From assembly GCF_007830115.1 (NCBI RefSeq), contig NZ_VLKP01000001.1, forward strand, positions 372,001 to 436,000: 64,000 nucleotides of DNA, read 5' to 3'. The DNA comes from Aerolutibacter ruishenii. Its GTDB lineage: Bacteria; Pseudomonadota; Gammaproteobacteria; Xanthomonadales; Xanthomonadaceae. Below are positions 55,954 to 64,000 of the stretch, in pieces (position 1 is the first letter of the stretch; each line of letters starts with the position of its first letter). Both the position numbers and the translations under genes were made by a program. The notes under the pieces were generated by a model. The model saw nothing but the letters and a program-made list of their open reading frames with translations. It had not been told where the DNA came from and searched no databases.

Positions 55954-56024
55954 GGCGGATCGGTGATTCCGATTCAACCGAGCGAGTATCGGGGAGCGAA
56001 TTGAATCGGAATCACCGATCCGCC
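55954..56024. repeat. Perfect 24-bp inverted repeat with 23-bp loop
   Basis: Left arm 55954-55977 (begins GGCGGATCGGTGATTCC) and right arm 56001-56024 are exact reverse complements over 24 bases, separated by 23 bases that themselves contain GAGCGAGTATCGG. It lies 35 bases past the xerC stop. No U tract flanks it, so it looks less like a plain terminator than like a REP/MITE-type mobile repeat or a stable RNA hairpin. Confidence 0.9.
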
Positions 56025-56059
56025 GCCCTACCACGCCACGAATGAAGGCAACAGCGCCC

Positions 56060-56944
56060 TCAACCCTTCCGCTTGGCCCGCGGATGCGCCGCGTCATACA
56101 CCTTGGCCAGGTGCTGGTAGTCCAGGTGCGTATAGATCTGCGTGGTGGCGATGTCGGCGTGGCCAAGCAACTCCTGCACGCCGCGCAGGTCGCCGGAAGA
56201 CTCGAGGATATGGCTGGCGAAGCTGTGGCGCAGCAAATGCGGGTGCACGCGCTTGAAGAGCCCCTGGCGCTGCGCGAGTTGACGCAGGCGCAGTTGCACG
56301 GCACGTGGGGTGATCGGGCCACCACCGCGACCGGGGAACACCGGCGCGTCGCTACCCGCACCCGTGGAGGCGCGCCATTCGTGCAATGCATTGCGCGCGA
56401 ACGAACCCAGCGGCACGCTGCGCTGCTTGCTGCCCTTGCCCAGCACGGTCACCAACCCGTCGGCCAGGTCGAGATCACGCCAGCGCAATGCGCACAGTTC
56501 GCTCAAACGCAAGCCGGAGGAGTAGAACAGCTCCAGCAACGCACGGTCGCGCAGGCCCAGCGGCACATCGGTGGGCACTTCGACCAGCGCCTTCACCTCG
56601 TCCGGGTCCAGCACCTGCGGTAGCTTGCGCGGCGCCTTCGGGGCGCGGATCGCGGCCGCCGGGCTGGCGGCAAGACGCCCCTGGCGCACGTGCCAACCGT
56701 AGAAGCTGCGGCACGCCGACAGGCGTCGCTGCAGGCTCTTGGCCGACAGGCCGCGACGGTGCTCGGCGGCCACGAACGCACGCAGTTGCTCCGGCTCCAG
56801 GGCCAGCACATCGAGGCCCTGTGCTTCGCTCCACTGCGCCAACGCGTCCAGGTCGCGCCGATAGGCATCGGTGGTATGGGCGGACATGCGCCGCTCCACC
56901 GTCAGGTACGCAAGGAAGGCTTCAATCGGCGCCGGTACCGTCAT
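56060..56944 (-). CDS. xerC: Tyrosine recombinase XerC
   Basis: 294 residues. N-terminal SAM-like core-binding domain (about 1-95), then the catalytic domain with Arg in SSGLRLSELCALRW, Lys in LGKGSKQR, HLLRHSFASHIL, His in LLGHADIATTQIYTHL and nucleophile Tyr in that last motif. With XerD it resolves chromosome dimers at dif. It follows yigA by 102 bases in the conserved lptM-dapF-yigA-xerC order. Confidence 0.96.
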   Translation of the reverse strand: MTVPAPIEAFLAYLTVERRMSAHTTDAYRRDLDALAQWSEAQGLDVLALEPEQLRAFVAAEHRRGLSAKSLQRRLSACRSFYGWHVRQGRLAASPAAAIRAPKAPRKLPQVLDPDEVKALVEVPTDVPLGLRDRALLELFYSSGLRLSELCALRWRDLDLADGLVTVLGKGSKQRSVPLGSFARNALHEWRASTGAGSDAPVFPGRGGGPITPRAVQLRLRQLAQRQGLFKRVHPHLLRHSFASHILESSGDLRGVQELLGHADIATTQIYTHLDYQHLAKVYDAAHPRAKRKG

Positions 56945-57046
56945 GTCGGTCCCGCCCCACTACCGCCCAGCGCCCAGTCACTGCGCGGACAACGCTGCAA
57001 GCAGCCCCGCATGGCCGCTACGCGGAGCCGTGCCATGGATTTCACG

Positions 57047-57721
57047 TCAGCTTGCATACCTCGCCAGCGCCGTGGTCAGCGACTCGCCCATCATGCGCAG
57101 GAACAGCGTGCCCATTCCTGGAAAGAACCGGTTGGGATCGCGGCTGCCCACCGCCACCAGGCCCACGCCCGGCAATGGCAGCAGCGCGGTCGACTGCACT
57201 TCGTCGGCGCGCATGCCGTAGAGCACGGTGTGCTTTTCGGGCTGCAGGCGGCCACACAGGGGTTCACCGGTGACCAGACAGTCGCGGAACGTGTGCAGGC
57301 CCGCGTCCTCCACCGGCACTACCTGCAACCAGTCTGCTTCTTCCAACCCGGCGACGGGCTTGAACAACACCACGCGCACCAGGTCGCCGTTGAAATCCTC
57401 CGCCAGAGACGCGGCCATCGCGCGCAGCGTGTCGGCCGCGTTGCCCTGGCGCATCAACGCCAACGTCAGCTGGTGCGTGCGCACGCTCAGGCGCTCGTTC
57501 TCCTGCGCGTTGCCGAACAGTTCGTGCAGGCGCCGCGTGAGCTCGCGGTTCTTGTCGCGCAGCACTTCCAGCTGGTAACTGGCCAGCGACGCGGCCGGAC
57601 CTTCGTCACGCGGCACCACCAGGCTGATCGCCAGGTCGGGGAACTGCCGCAGGAAGCCCGGATGGCGTCGCAGCCACGCCGCGACTTCGTGGGCACCCAG
57701 CTTCTCAACGGTATCGGTCAT
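57047..57721 (-). CDS. yigA: DUF484 (YigA) family protein
   Basis: 224 residues. DUF484 layout: [15 protein letters not shown] at the N terminus, a coiled coil (about 50-85, [25 protein letters not shown]) and a GAF-like domain ending in the family motif [15 protein letters not shown]. Role unknown. Its start overlaps the dapF stop by 4 bases, and it is followed by xerC as in E. coli. Confidence 0.93.
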   Translation of the reverse strand: MTDTVEKLGAHEVAAWLRRHPGFLRQFPDLAISLVVPRDEGPAASLASYQLEVLRDKNRELTRRLHELFGNAQENERLSVRTHQLTLALMRQGNAADTLRAMAASLAEDFNGDLVRVVLFKPVAGLEEADWLQVVPVEDAGLHTFRDCLVTGEPLCGRLQPEKHTVLYGMRADEVQSTALLPLPGVGLVAVGSRDPNRFFPGMGTLFLRMMGESLTTALARYAS

Positions 57722-58584
57722 GGCGTGGCGTACTCGGTCAGTTGGCCTTCGAACACGAAGGCGGTGGGGCCGGCCATCGCCAGCGGTGCGTCATACTCGG
57801 GCCAGCGGATGCGCAGTTCACCGCCGGGCAGCGCGACGACCACGTCGCGCGCGATGCGGCCACGGCGCATCAGCACCGCGGCGGCCGCACAGGCCCCGCT
57901 GCCGCACGCCAGCGTTTCGCCAGCGCCGCGCTCGTACACACGCAGGCGGATTCGGTCGAAGGCCTCGACCTGGGCGAAGCCGATATTGGCCGATTCAGGG
58001 AAAGCCGGCTGCGCCTGCAGCGCGGGGCCGAGCGTGGCCACATCAGCGGTAGCGGTGTCGGGCACTTCCAGCACCGCGTGCGGATTTCCCATCGACACCG
58101 CACCGAAGAACTGCAATGCGCCACCCACTTCCAACGCATACGTTTCCTGCGCCTGGTCAAAGCCCCGCAGCGGCACGTGCGACGGCTCGAAATCCGGCAC
58201 GCCCATCACGACTTCGAAGCGGCCTTCGCCCAGGTCGGTGACGGCATGCGTGCCCACCGGGCTGTCGAGCAGGAACTGGCCTCCCTTGGGTGCGGCGCCA
58301 TCGCGCACCAGCCACGCGGCGATGCAGCGCGCACCATTGCCGCATTGCTGCGACGGGCTGGCATCGGAATTCCAGATGCGGTAGCTCGCCACCGAACCGG
58401 CGGCGCGTGGTGGTTCGACGGTGAGGATCTGGTCGCAACCCACGCCGCGGTGGCGGTCACCGAACAGCCGGCACAGCGCCGCATCCGGCGCGGGCGTACC
58501 GTCACGCAGGTCGATCACCACGAAGTCGTTGCCGGCGCCGTGCATCTTGGCGAAACGCCGGCCGGTGGCAGGCATTTCAGCCAT
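57718..58584 (-). CDS. dapF: Diaminopimelate epimerase
   Basis: 288 residues from ATG 58584. The two catalytic cysteines are Cys81 (QQCGNGARC) and Cys227 ([10 protein letters not shown]), related by the pseudo-twofold fold; the N-terminal [13 protein letters not shown] is typical. It converts LL- to meso-diaminopimelate for lysine and peptidoglycan. Its start overlaps the lptM end by 8 bases and its stop overlaps yigA by 4. Confidence 0.96.
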   Translation of the reverse strand: MAEMPATGRRFAKMHGAGNDFVVIDLRDGTPAPDAALCRLFGDRHRGVGCDQILTVEPPRAAGSVASYRIWNSDASPSQQCGNGARCIAAWLVRDGAAPKGGQFLLDSPVGTHAVTDLGEGRFEVVMGVPDFEPSHVPLRGFDQAQETYALEVGGALQFFGAVSMGNPHAVLEVPDTATADVATLGPALQAQPAFPESANIGFAQVEAFDRIRLRVYERGAGETLACGSGACAAAAVLMRRGRIARDVVVALPGGELRIRWPEYDAPLAMAGPTAFVFEGQLTEYATP

Positions 58585-58831
58585 CGCCTTCCCGCTTGGG
58601 TGCAATGGGCGCGGGCGTGCCAGGCACCGGCTCGGCCGGCGCTGGTTCGGCCGGTACCGGGTCGGCCGGCGGCGCGTCGGGGGCCGGCTGTGCGCCCGCC
58701 TCCACCGGCGGCTCCGCGGGCACCGTCTGGTCCGGCACCGGTGCCTGCGGCAGCACCAGCGGGCCCTTGTTGCCACAGCCGGCCAGCGGCAGCGACAACG
58801 CGATCATCAGGATGGCGGTCTTGAGCTTCAT
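58577..58831 (-). CDS. lptM: LptM-like (YifL) small lipoprotein
   Basis: 84 residues from ATG 58831. Lipobox LAGC (Cys19) followed by GNKGPLVLP, matching the LptM signature CGxKGPLxLP. LptM helps LptD oxidative maturation in the LPS translocon. After residue 30 the chain is almost only Pro, Ala, Val and Glu (PAEPAPAEP type), longer than in E. coli. Position before dapF is conserved. Confidence 0.88.
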   Translation of the reverse strand: MKLKTAILMIALSLPLAGCGNKGPLVLPQAPVPDQTVPAEPPVEAGAQPAPDAPPADPVPAEPAPAEPVPGTPAPIAPKREGDG

Positions 58832-58879
58832 CCGCGCAGTGTAGCGCGCCCCTGCCACGGCTCAACGCCGCCGCGGCGG

Positions 58880-59272
58880 TCAGGGTTCAGGCCGCATCCA
58901 CAGCCAGAGCGCCACCACGGCCATCACCGCACTGCCCAGCGCCGCCATCCACCACGCCGGTGCGGTGGCGAACATGATCAGGGCCGCGAGGATCATCATG
59001 CCGATGGCCAGCCGCTTGGCGCGGCGGCTGACCGCGCCGCTGCGTTCCCAGTCGCGGATCATCGGCCCGAACTGGCGATGCGCGTGCAGCCAGGCATGCA
59101 GGCGCTTCGACCCCCGCGCGGCGGCGAACGCGGACAACAGCACGAACGGCACGGTGGGCAGGCCCGGCACCACGATGCCGACCAGCCCGAGGCCCAGGGC
59201 ACCGTAGGCCAGCACCAGCCAGGCCCAGCGGAAGCGGCCGAGGTGCCCGTCGTTTGGCAGTGGGTCACTCAT
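58880..59272 (-). CDS. ybaN: DUF454 (YbaN) inner membrane protein
   Basis: 130 residues from ATG 59272. Membrane segments about 20-55 and 85-125; the family motif GIVVPGLPTVPFVLLSAFAAARGSKRLHAWL is clear, followed by FGPMIRDWERSGAVSRRAKR. Function unknown. It lies between the lptM group and the oligopeptidase genes with no tight coupling to either. Confidence 0.9.
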   Translation of the reverse strand: MSDPLPNDGHLGRFRWAWLVLAYGALGLGLVGIVVPGLPTVPFVLLSAFAAARGSKRLHAWLHAHRQFGPMIRDWERSGAVSRRAKRLAIGMMILAALIMFATAPAWWMAALGSAVMAVVALWLWMRPEP

Positions 59273-59330
59273 GGGGGAAGTATGCGGCAGCACGAAGAAA
59301 GCCGCCGCCTCCTGCCCCATGGCGGCCCCG

Positions 59331-61538
59331 TCAGTGCGACCCGGACACCGCCGGCTTCACGCCCAGCTGGTCAAGCAGGAACGCATACATCTCCGACAGT
59401 TCGCGATAGCGGCGGAACCGTCCCGACTTGCCGCCATGCCCCGCATCCATGTTGGTGCGGAACAGCACCGGCAACCTGGACGTGTTCAGGTCACGCAGCC
59501 GCGCCACGTACTTGGCCGGCTCCCAGTACTGCACCTGCGAATCCCACAGCCCGGTACCGACGAACATCGCCGGGTACGCCTGCGCCTTCAGGTTGTCGTA
59601 CGGCGAGTACGACAGCATGTAGGCGTAGTAGTCGGCCTTCTCCGGGTTGCCCCACTCGTCGTACTCGTTGGTGGTCAGCGGGATCGACGCGTCCAGCATG
59701 GTCGTCACCACGTCCACGAACGGCACCTGAGACAGGATCACCCGGTACCTGTCCGGGGCCATGTTGCTGATCGCGCCCATCAGCAGGCCGCCGGCGCTGC
59801 CGCCGTAGGCCGCCACCCGGTCCTTCGCCGCATAGCCTTCCTTGACCAGGAAGTCGGTGACATCGATGAAGTCGGTGAAGGTGTTCTTCTTGTGGAACAG
59901 CTTGCCGTCGTCGTACCACTTGCGGCCCATTTCCTGGCCACCGCGGATGTGGGCGATGGCGTAGACCACGCCGCGGTCGAGCAGGCTCACCACCGGCAGG
60001 TTGAAGCCCGGGTCGATGGAGTTGCCGTAGCTGCCGTAGGCGTACTGCAGCAGCGCGGCCGTACCGTTTTTCTGGAAGCCGTTGCGGTACACCAGCGACA
60101 CCGGCACCCGGGTGCCGTCCTTCGCCGTGGCCCACACGCGCTCGGTGGTGTACCAGGCCGGGTCGTAACCCAGCACCGGCTGCTGCTTGAGCGTGCGGCG
60201 CTCGCCGGTCTTCGTATTGACCTCATAGGTGGTCGCCGGCGTGGTCAGCGAGGTGTAGGTGTAGCGCAGCCAGTCGGTGGCGTGCTCGGCGTTGGTCGAC
60301 AGGCCCATGCTGTAGGCCGGCTCGTCCACGCTCACGTATTCGTCCTTGCCACCGGGCTTGAGCAGTCGCAGGCGCTCCAGTCCGTTGCTGCGCTCGCTGA
60401 TGGCGCTGAAGCCGTCGAACAGTTCAAAGCCTTCGATGAACACGTCGTCGCGGTGGCCGATCCACTCCTGCCACTGCGCACGCGACGTCGCGTTGCTCGG
60501 CGCGGTCATCAGCTTGAAGTTGGACGCCGGCTTGCCGTCCGCGCCAGGCGCGTTGGTGCGGATCACCCAACGGCCACCGTGGTGCTCGGCCTGGTATTCC
60601 ACATCGCGCTGGCGCGGGGCGAGCACGGCGAAGGTCTCGGGGTTGGCGGCCGGTGCGCAGCGCGACTCGCTGGACACGGTGCTCTCCACGCCGATGCAGA
60701 TGTACTGGTCGTCGCGGGTACGGCCGATGCCCATGTAGAAGCTGTCGTCGTGCTCTTCGTACACCAGCACGTCCTGCGCGGCCGGGGTGCCGAGCACGTG
60801 TTTCTTCACCCACACGGTCAGCAGGGTCTCGGGGTCATTCTCGACATAGAACAGGGTCTTGTTGTCGTCGGCCCACACCAGGTTGGGCGAGACGCCGCTG
60901 ATGGTGTCGGCATACACCTCGCCGGTGTCGAGGTTCTTGATTCGGATGGTGTACTGGCGGCGACCGACGGCATCCTCGGCCCAGGCCAGCAGGCGGTTGT
61001 CCTGGCTGACCTCGAAATCACCGACGCTGAAGTAGTCCTTGCCCTTGGCCATGGCGTTGACGTCGAGCAGCACCTGCTCGTCGGCATCGGGGGTCTCGCT
61101 GGCCTTGAGCACGGTGGCGGCGTTGGCGCCGGCGGCGTCCTTGCGGCGCGCGTGGATCGGGTAATCCTGGCCGGTGGCGAAACGGCTGTAGTACCACCAG
61201 CCACGCTCGCGGTACGGCACCGAACTGTCGTCCTGCTTGATGCGGCCGACGATCTCGTCGTACAGCGCGTTCTCCAGCGGCTTGAGCGGCGCCATCACCG
61301 TGTCGACGTAGGCGTTCTCGGCGTTGAGGTACGCCAGCATCTCCGGGTTCTTGCGCTTGTCGTCGCGCAGCCAGTAGTACTCGTCGTTGCGCTGCGCGCC
61401 GTGCGGGGCCTTGACGACATGCGGCTTCCTGGCGGCGTCGGGTGCGGTGGGCAGATCGGTACGACCGGCGGCGCCGGCGAGGCTGGGAGTGGTGGTCATG
61501 AGCAGCGTGGCCGCCAGGATCAGGGAAGTGGATTTCAT
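59331..61538 (-). CDS. ptrB: S9 family oligopeptidase B-like, secreted
   Basis: 735 residues from ATG 61538 with a signal peptide (SLILAATLLMTTTPSLAGA, about 4-22). N-terminal seven-bladed propeller (about 90-440) and C-terminal hydrolase domain with Ser in AYGGSAGGLLMGA (about residue 577) and His in DAGHGGKSGRF. HIRGGQEMGRKWYDDGK is the oligopeptidase B signature, implying cleavage after Lys/Arg in short peptides. Export, predicted from the signal, is unlike cytoplasmic E. coli PtrB. Confidence 0.92.
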   Translation of the reverse strand: MKSTSLILAATLLMTTTPSLAGAAGRTDLPTAPDAARKPHVVKAPHGAQRNDEYYWLRDDKRKNPEMLAYLNAENAYVDTVMAPLKPLENALYDEIVGRIKQDDSSVPYRERGWWYYSRFATGQDYPIHARRKDAAGANAATVLKASETPDADEQVLLDVNAMAKGKDYFSVGDFEVSQDNRLLAWAEDAVGRRQYTIRIKNLDTGEVYADTISGVSPNLVWADDNKTLFYVENDPETLLTVWVKKHVLGTPAAQDVLVYEEHDDSFYMGIGRTRDDQYICIGVESTVSSESRCAPAANPETFAVLAPRQRDVEYQAEHHGGRWVIRTNAPGADGKPASNFKLMTAPSNATSRAQWQEWIGHRDDVFIEGFELFDGFSAISERSNGLERLRLLKPGGKDEYVSVDEPAYSMGLSTNAEHATDWLRYTYTSLTTPATTYEVNTKTGERRTLKQQPVLGYDPAWYTTERVWATAKDGTRVPVSLVYRNGFQKNGTAALLQYAYGSYGNSIDPGFNLPVVSLLDRGVVYAIAHIRGGQEMGRKWYDDGKLFHKKNTFTDFIDVTDFLVKEGYAAKDRVAAYGGSAGGLLMGAISNMAPDRYRVILSQVPFVDVVTTMLDASIPLTTNEYDEWGNPEKADYYAYMLSYSPYDNLKAQAYPAMFVGTGLWDSQVQYWEPAKYVARLRDLNTSRLPVLFRTNMDAGHGGKSGRFRRYRELSEMYAFLLDQLGVKPAVSGSH

Positions 61539-61622
61539 GGAATGGGGTCCGTCCTTGTCAAAAGCAACGGGCGCCCTGAGGAGCGCCCGCTGCGGTGTCA
61601 CGTCAAGGCCTCACGGCAGCGG

Positions 61623-63752
61623 TCACTCGGACAGCTGGTTCCAGAGGAAGGTGTAGGCCAGCGCGCTCATGTGCGCGGCCTGCGCGTTGTTGGCCGCGCC
61701 GCCGTGGCCGCCTTCGATGTTCTCGTAGTAGCGCACGTCCTTGCCGGCTTCCGACATCAGCGCGTGCATCTTGCGCGCGTGGCCCGGGTGCACGCGGTCG
61801 TCGCGGGTGGAGGTGGTGAACAGGGTGGCCGGGTAATCACGCTTCTTGTCGAACAGGTGGTACGGCGAGAAGGTCTGGATGAACTCCCAGTCGGCGGTGT
61901 CGGGATTGCCGTACTCGGCCATCCACGACGCACCGGCCAGCAGGTGGCTGTAGCGCTTCATGTCCAGCAGCGGCACCTGTACCACCACCGCGCCAAACAG
62001 CTCGGGGTACTGGGTCAGCATGTTGCCGGTAAGCAGGCCGCCGTTGCTGCCGCCCTGGATGCCCAGGTGTTTGGCGGAGGTGATCTTCTTGGCGACCAGG
62101 TCGCGGGCGACCGCGGCGAAGTCCTCGTAGGCCTTGTGACGGTTGGCCTTGAGCGCGGCCTGGTGCCAGCGCGGGCCGTACTCGCCGCCGCCGCGGATGT
62201 TGGCGACCACGTACACGCCGCCCTTCTCCAGCCAGCCCTTGCCGGCATTGGCGTTGTAGCTCGGGGTCAGTGCGATCTCGAAACCGCCGTAGCCGTACAG
62301 CAGGGTCGGTGTCTTGCCGTCCAGCGTCAGGCCCTTGGGCTTGACCATGAAGTACGGGATCTTGGTGCCGTCCTTGCTGGTGGCGAAGTGCTGCTCGACC
62401 ACGTGCCTGCTGCCGTCGAAGAACACCGGGTTGGTCTTCAGCACCTCGGGCTGCTGGCCCAGCTGCGCCAGCGACAGCGAGGTCGGGGTCAGGTAGTCGG
62501 TGGCGGTCATCCACACGGCGTTGCTTTCATCGGCGTCCACAGCGCCGACGGCCACGGTGCCGATGGTCGGCGCGCCCACCATCGGCGCGCTGTTCCACGC
62601 GGCGCCGTGCACGGCGTCGGCAGCCGGCGGGGTGAGCACGCTGATGCGGTTCTTCACGTCCTCGAGCACGTTGACGACGAGGTGGTCCTTGGTCCAGCTG
62701 TAGCTGGCCAGCGAAGTGCGCTCGTTCGGCGCGAACAGCGTGGTGAACACGCGCTGGCCGGCCATGAAGTCATCGAACCTGGTGGCGATCAAGCTGCCGG
62801 CGGCGTAGGCCTGGCCGCCCGCGTTGTAGGGCTCGCGCAGCTCCAGCAGCAGCCACTGCTTGTGCACGCCCTTGTTGGCAGAGTTGGGCGCGTCGATCTT
62901 CGTCAGCTTGCCGTCCTTGCCGCGCAGGTAGAGCTCGTCGTTGTAGAACGCCAGGGTGCGGCTGACGAAATCGCGCTCGAAGCCGACGGTGTCGTCGTGC
63001 ATGCCGGCGATGTACATGTCATCGGCCTTGCCCTCGTACACCACGGTCGCGGCGGTCATCGGCGTGCCGCGCTTCCACTGCTTGACCACGCGCGGGTACC
63101 CCGACGAGGTCATCGAACCGGTACCGAAGTCGGTGAAGACGTAGACGTTATCCTGGTCGATCCAGCCGAGGCCGCCCTTGGCCTCGGGCCGGAAGAAACC
63201 GTCCTTGATCCAGGTCTTGCTGGTGAGGTCGAACTCGCGGGTGACGTCGGCATCGGCGCCTCCGCGCGACAGCGCAACCAGGCAGCGCTCGTAGGCGGGC
63301 TTGAGGCACTGCGCGCCATGCCACACCCAGTTCTCGCCTTCGGCCTTGTTCAGGGCGTCCAGGTCGAGCACGGTTTCCCACTGGGGCTCGGGCTTGCGGT
63401 ATTCGTCCAGCGTGGTGCGGCGCCACAGGCCGCGCTGATGCTGCGCGTCCTTCCAGAAGTTGTAGTAATACGGCCCGATCTTCTCCACGCCCGGGATCTT
63501 GGCAGTGGAATCGAGGATGGCGCGGATGTCGGATTCCAGCTGTTTGAAGGCGGGCGTGCTGGCCAGTTCGGCCTCGGACTTGGCGTTCTGCTGCTTGACC
63601 CAGGTGAGGGCGCGTTCGCCTTCGACGTCTTCCAGCCAGGCGTAGGGGTCGGTCATCGTGGTCTCCTTGGCGTGGGCGACTCCCACGGTGGCGACAGCAG
63701 CGAAGCCGGCGGCGGCGACCAGGTGCTGGCAAGCCTTCGACAGTGGCGTCAT
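61623..63752 (-). CDS. S9A prolyl oligopeptidase, secreted
   Basis: 709 residues from ATG 63752; signal peptide to about residue 29 (VATVGVAHA). The mature N terminus starts with the S9A motif DPYAWLEDVEGERALTWVKQQN. Propeller domain, then the hydrolase domain with Ser in IQGGSNGGLLTGN, Asp in STRDDRVHPGHARKM and His in IEGGHGGAANN. NIRGGGEYGPRWHQAA is the prolyl endopeptidase signature. It cuts short peptides after proline outside the cytoplasm. Tandem with the oligopeptidase B-like gene, 84 bases apart. Confidence 0.93.
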   Translation of the reverse strand: MTPLSKACQHLVAAAGFAAVATVGVAHAKETTMTDPYAWLEDVEGERALTWVKQQNAKSEAELASTPAFKQLESDIRAILDSTAKIPGVEKIGPYYYNFWKDAQHQRGLWRRTTLDEYRKPEPQWETVLDLDALNKAEGENWVWHGAQCLKPAYERCLVALSRGGADADVTREFDLTSKTWIKDGFFRPEAKGGLGWIDQDNVYVFTDFGTGSMTSSGYPRVVKQWKRGTPMTAATVVYEGKADDMYIAGMHDDTVGFERDFVSRTLAFYNDELYLRGKDGKLTKIDAPNSANKGVHKQWLLLELREPYNAGGQAYAAGSLIATRFDDFMAGQRVFTTLFAPNERTSLASYSWTKDHLVVNVLEDVKNRISVLTPPAADAVHGAAWNSAPMVGAPTIGTVAVGAVDADESNAVWMTATDYLTPTSLSLAQLGQQPEVLKTNPVFFDGSRHVVEQHFATSKDGTKIPYFMVKPKGLTLDGKTPTLLYGYGGFEIALTPSYNANAGKGWLEKGGVYVVANIRGGGEYGPRWHQAALKANRHKAYEDFAAVARDLVAKKITSAKHLGIQGGSNGGLLTGNMLTQYPELFGAVVVQVPLLDMKRYSHLLAGASWMAEYGNPDTADWEFIQTFSPYHLFDKKRDYPATLFTTSTRDDRVHPGHARKMHALMSEAGKDVRYYENIEGGHGGAANNAQAAHMSALAYTFLWNQLSE

Positions 63753-63917
63753 GGGTGCTCCGGTACGGGCGAGGTAAACCTTGGACGCTAGCACACCGGT
63801 CGTCCCGGTCCGCGTGGCCAAAGTCATGCCCGGATCACGTGCGATGGGCGGGCTGGATCGCTCAGGCCGTCTGTGCGCGGGCCGCTTGGCTACGGCCGCC
63901 TGGGCACGGGCCGCTGG

Positions 63918-63939
63918 CGCGCCCGGCCGGCCGGGCGCG
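63918..63939. repeat. 22-bp perfect GC palindrome
   Basis: A perfect self-complementary stretch centred on CCGGCCGG, about 165 bases upstream of the prolyl oligopeptidase ATG. It may be the hairpin terminator of a gene beyond the window or a structural element. The rest of 63753-64000 shows nothing codable with confidence. Confidence 0.5.
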
Positions 63940-64000
63940 GCGGCGGGCCTGGGGCAGACTGCGTCGACGACGCGGTCGTGCAATGGCGGCGGCCGGCTCA

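Larger units (their letters stand above)
55718..56059. other. Intergenic region between hslV and xerC
   Basis: 342 bases without a gene. It includes a nine-G run (55732-55740, C9 on the hslV strand) between promoter and ribosome-binding site, the hslV upstream region and the large inverted repeat 55954-56024. No credible small ORF was seen. Confidence 0.55.

Noticed and set aside
59271-63791. A 1506-codon open frame on the plus strand opposite the two S9 peptidase genes
   Set aside because: It is antisense to two well-conserved enzymes and has the His/Val/Gly/Arg-rich composition of a codon-bias shadow. There is no domain and no gap at the intergenic region in real homologues.

Overview
The window is a GC-rich, gene-dense stretch of a gammaproteobacterial chromosome. 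The gene set (split B12-dependent ribonucleotide reductase NrdJa/NrdJb, mreBCD-mrdA-rodA-mltB-rlpA-dacC-ybeD-lipB-lipA, lptM-dapF-yigA-xerC, hslVU, ubiE, many secreted peptidases) and the codon use suggest Xanthomonadaceae/Lysobacteraceae, close to Luteimonas, Lysobacter or Pseudoxanthomonas. This placement is inferred from gene content, not from a marker-gene search. I saw no rRNA, tRNA, CRISPR array, prophage or insertion sequence.

Layout. 1-545: 3' part of a DUF2058 gene. 599-3306 (minus): arsR, a GAPDH and arsJ, the arsenate detoxification route through 1-arseno-3-phosphoglycerate. 3451-4529 (minus): azlCD branched-chain amino acid exporter. 4590-8441 (minus): nrdJa and nrdJb with a histone H1-like lysine-rich gene between them and a probable NrdR-controlled promoter. 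8956-12931 (plus): a DegQ-like protease, a DUF883/holin-like/small membrane protein envelope group and an AI-2E family permease. 12997-15076: a HAD phosphatase and an M17 aminopeptidase. 15162-20639: a membrane protein plus winged-helix regulator with an operator-like palindrome in its promoter, then a MacAB-like efflux system (adaptor, ATPase, two permeases). 20790-23341: two EamA exporters and a divergent Lrp/AsnC regulator. 23405-27335: an accessory-looking segment with a serine hydrolase, a lysyl oxidase with intact cofactor residues, a small secreted Cys/His protein and a NarL-like regulator.

27741-42143 is a long minus-strand core block: the Prc protease, lipoate synthesis (lipB, lipA, ybeD) and the elongasome and peptidoglycan cluster. 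The order of transcription in the latter is mreB, mreC, mreD, mrdA, rodA, mltB, rlpA, dacC. MreC carries an in-frame 12-bp tandem repeat. A PfkB-family sugar or nucleoside kinase is divergent from mreB. 43554-48157 holds a lipoprotein, an alpha/beta hydrolase, an M1 aminopeptidase and ubiE. 48282-53656 is a tandem array of three S8 (subtilisin) peptidase paralogues, each followed by a similar GGGCCC-core terminator hairpin. 53793-58831 holds hslVU, a striking 24-nt perfect inverted repeat, and xerC, yigA (DUF484), dapF and lptM. 58880-63752 ends with ybaN (DUF454) and two S9 oligopeptidases.

Taken together the window is rich in exported proteolysis (DegQ, Prc, M1, three S8, two S9, M17 inside), which fits a protein-degrading environmental or predatory lifestyle. 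The least routine parts are the lysyl oxidase locus, the S8 array with duplicated terminators, the H1-like gene inside the split ribonucleotide reductase locus, a homopolymer slip site in nrdJb, and several well-formed regulatory palindromes.
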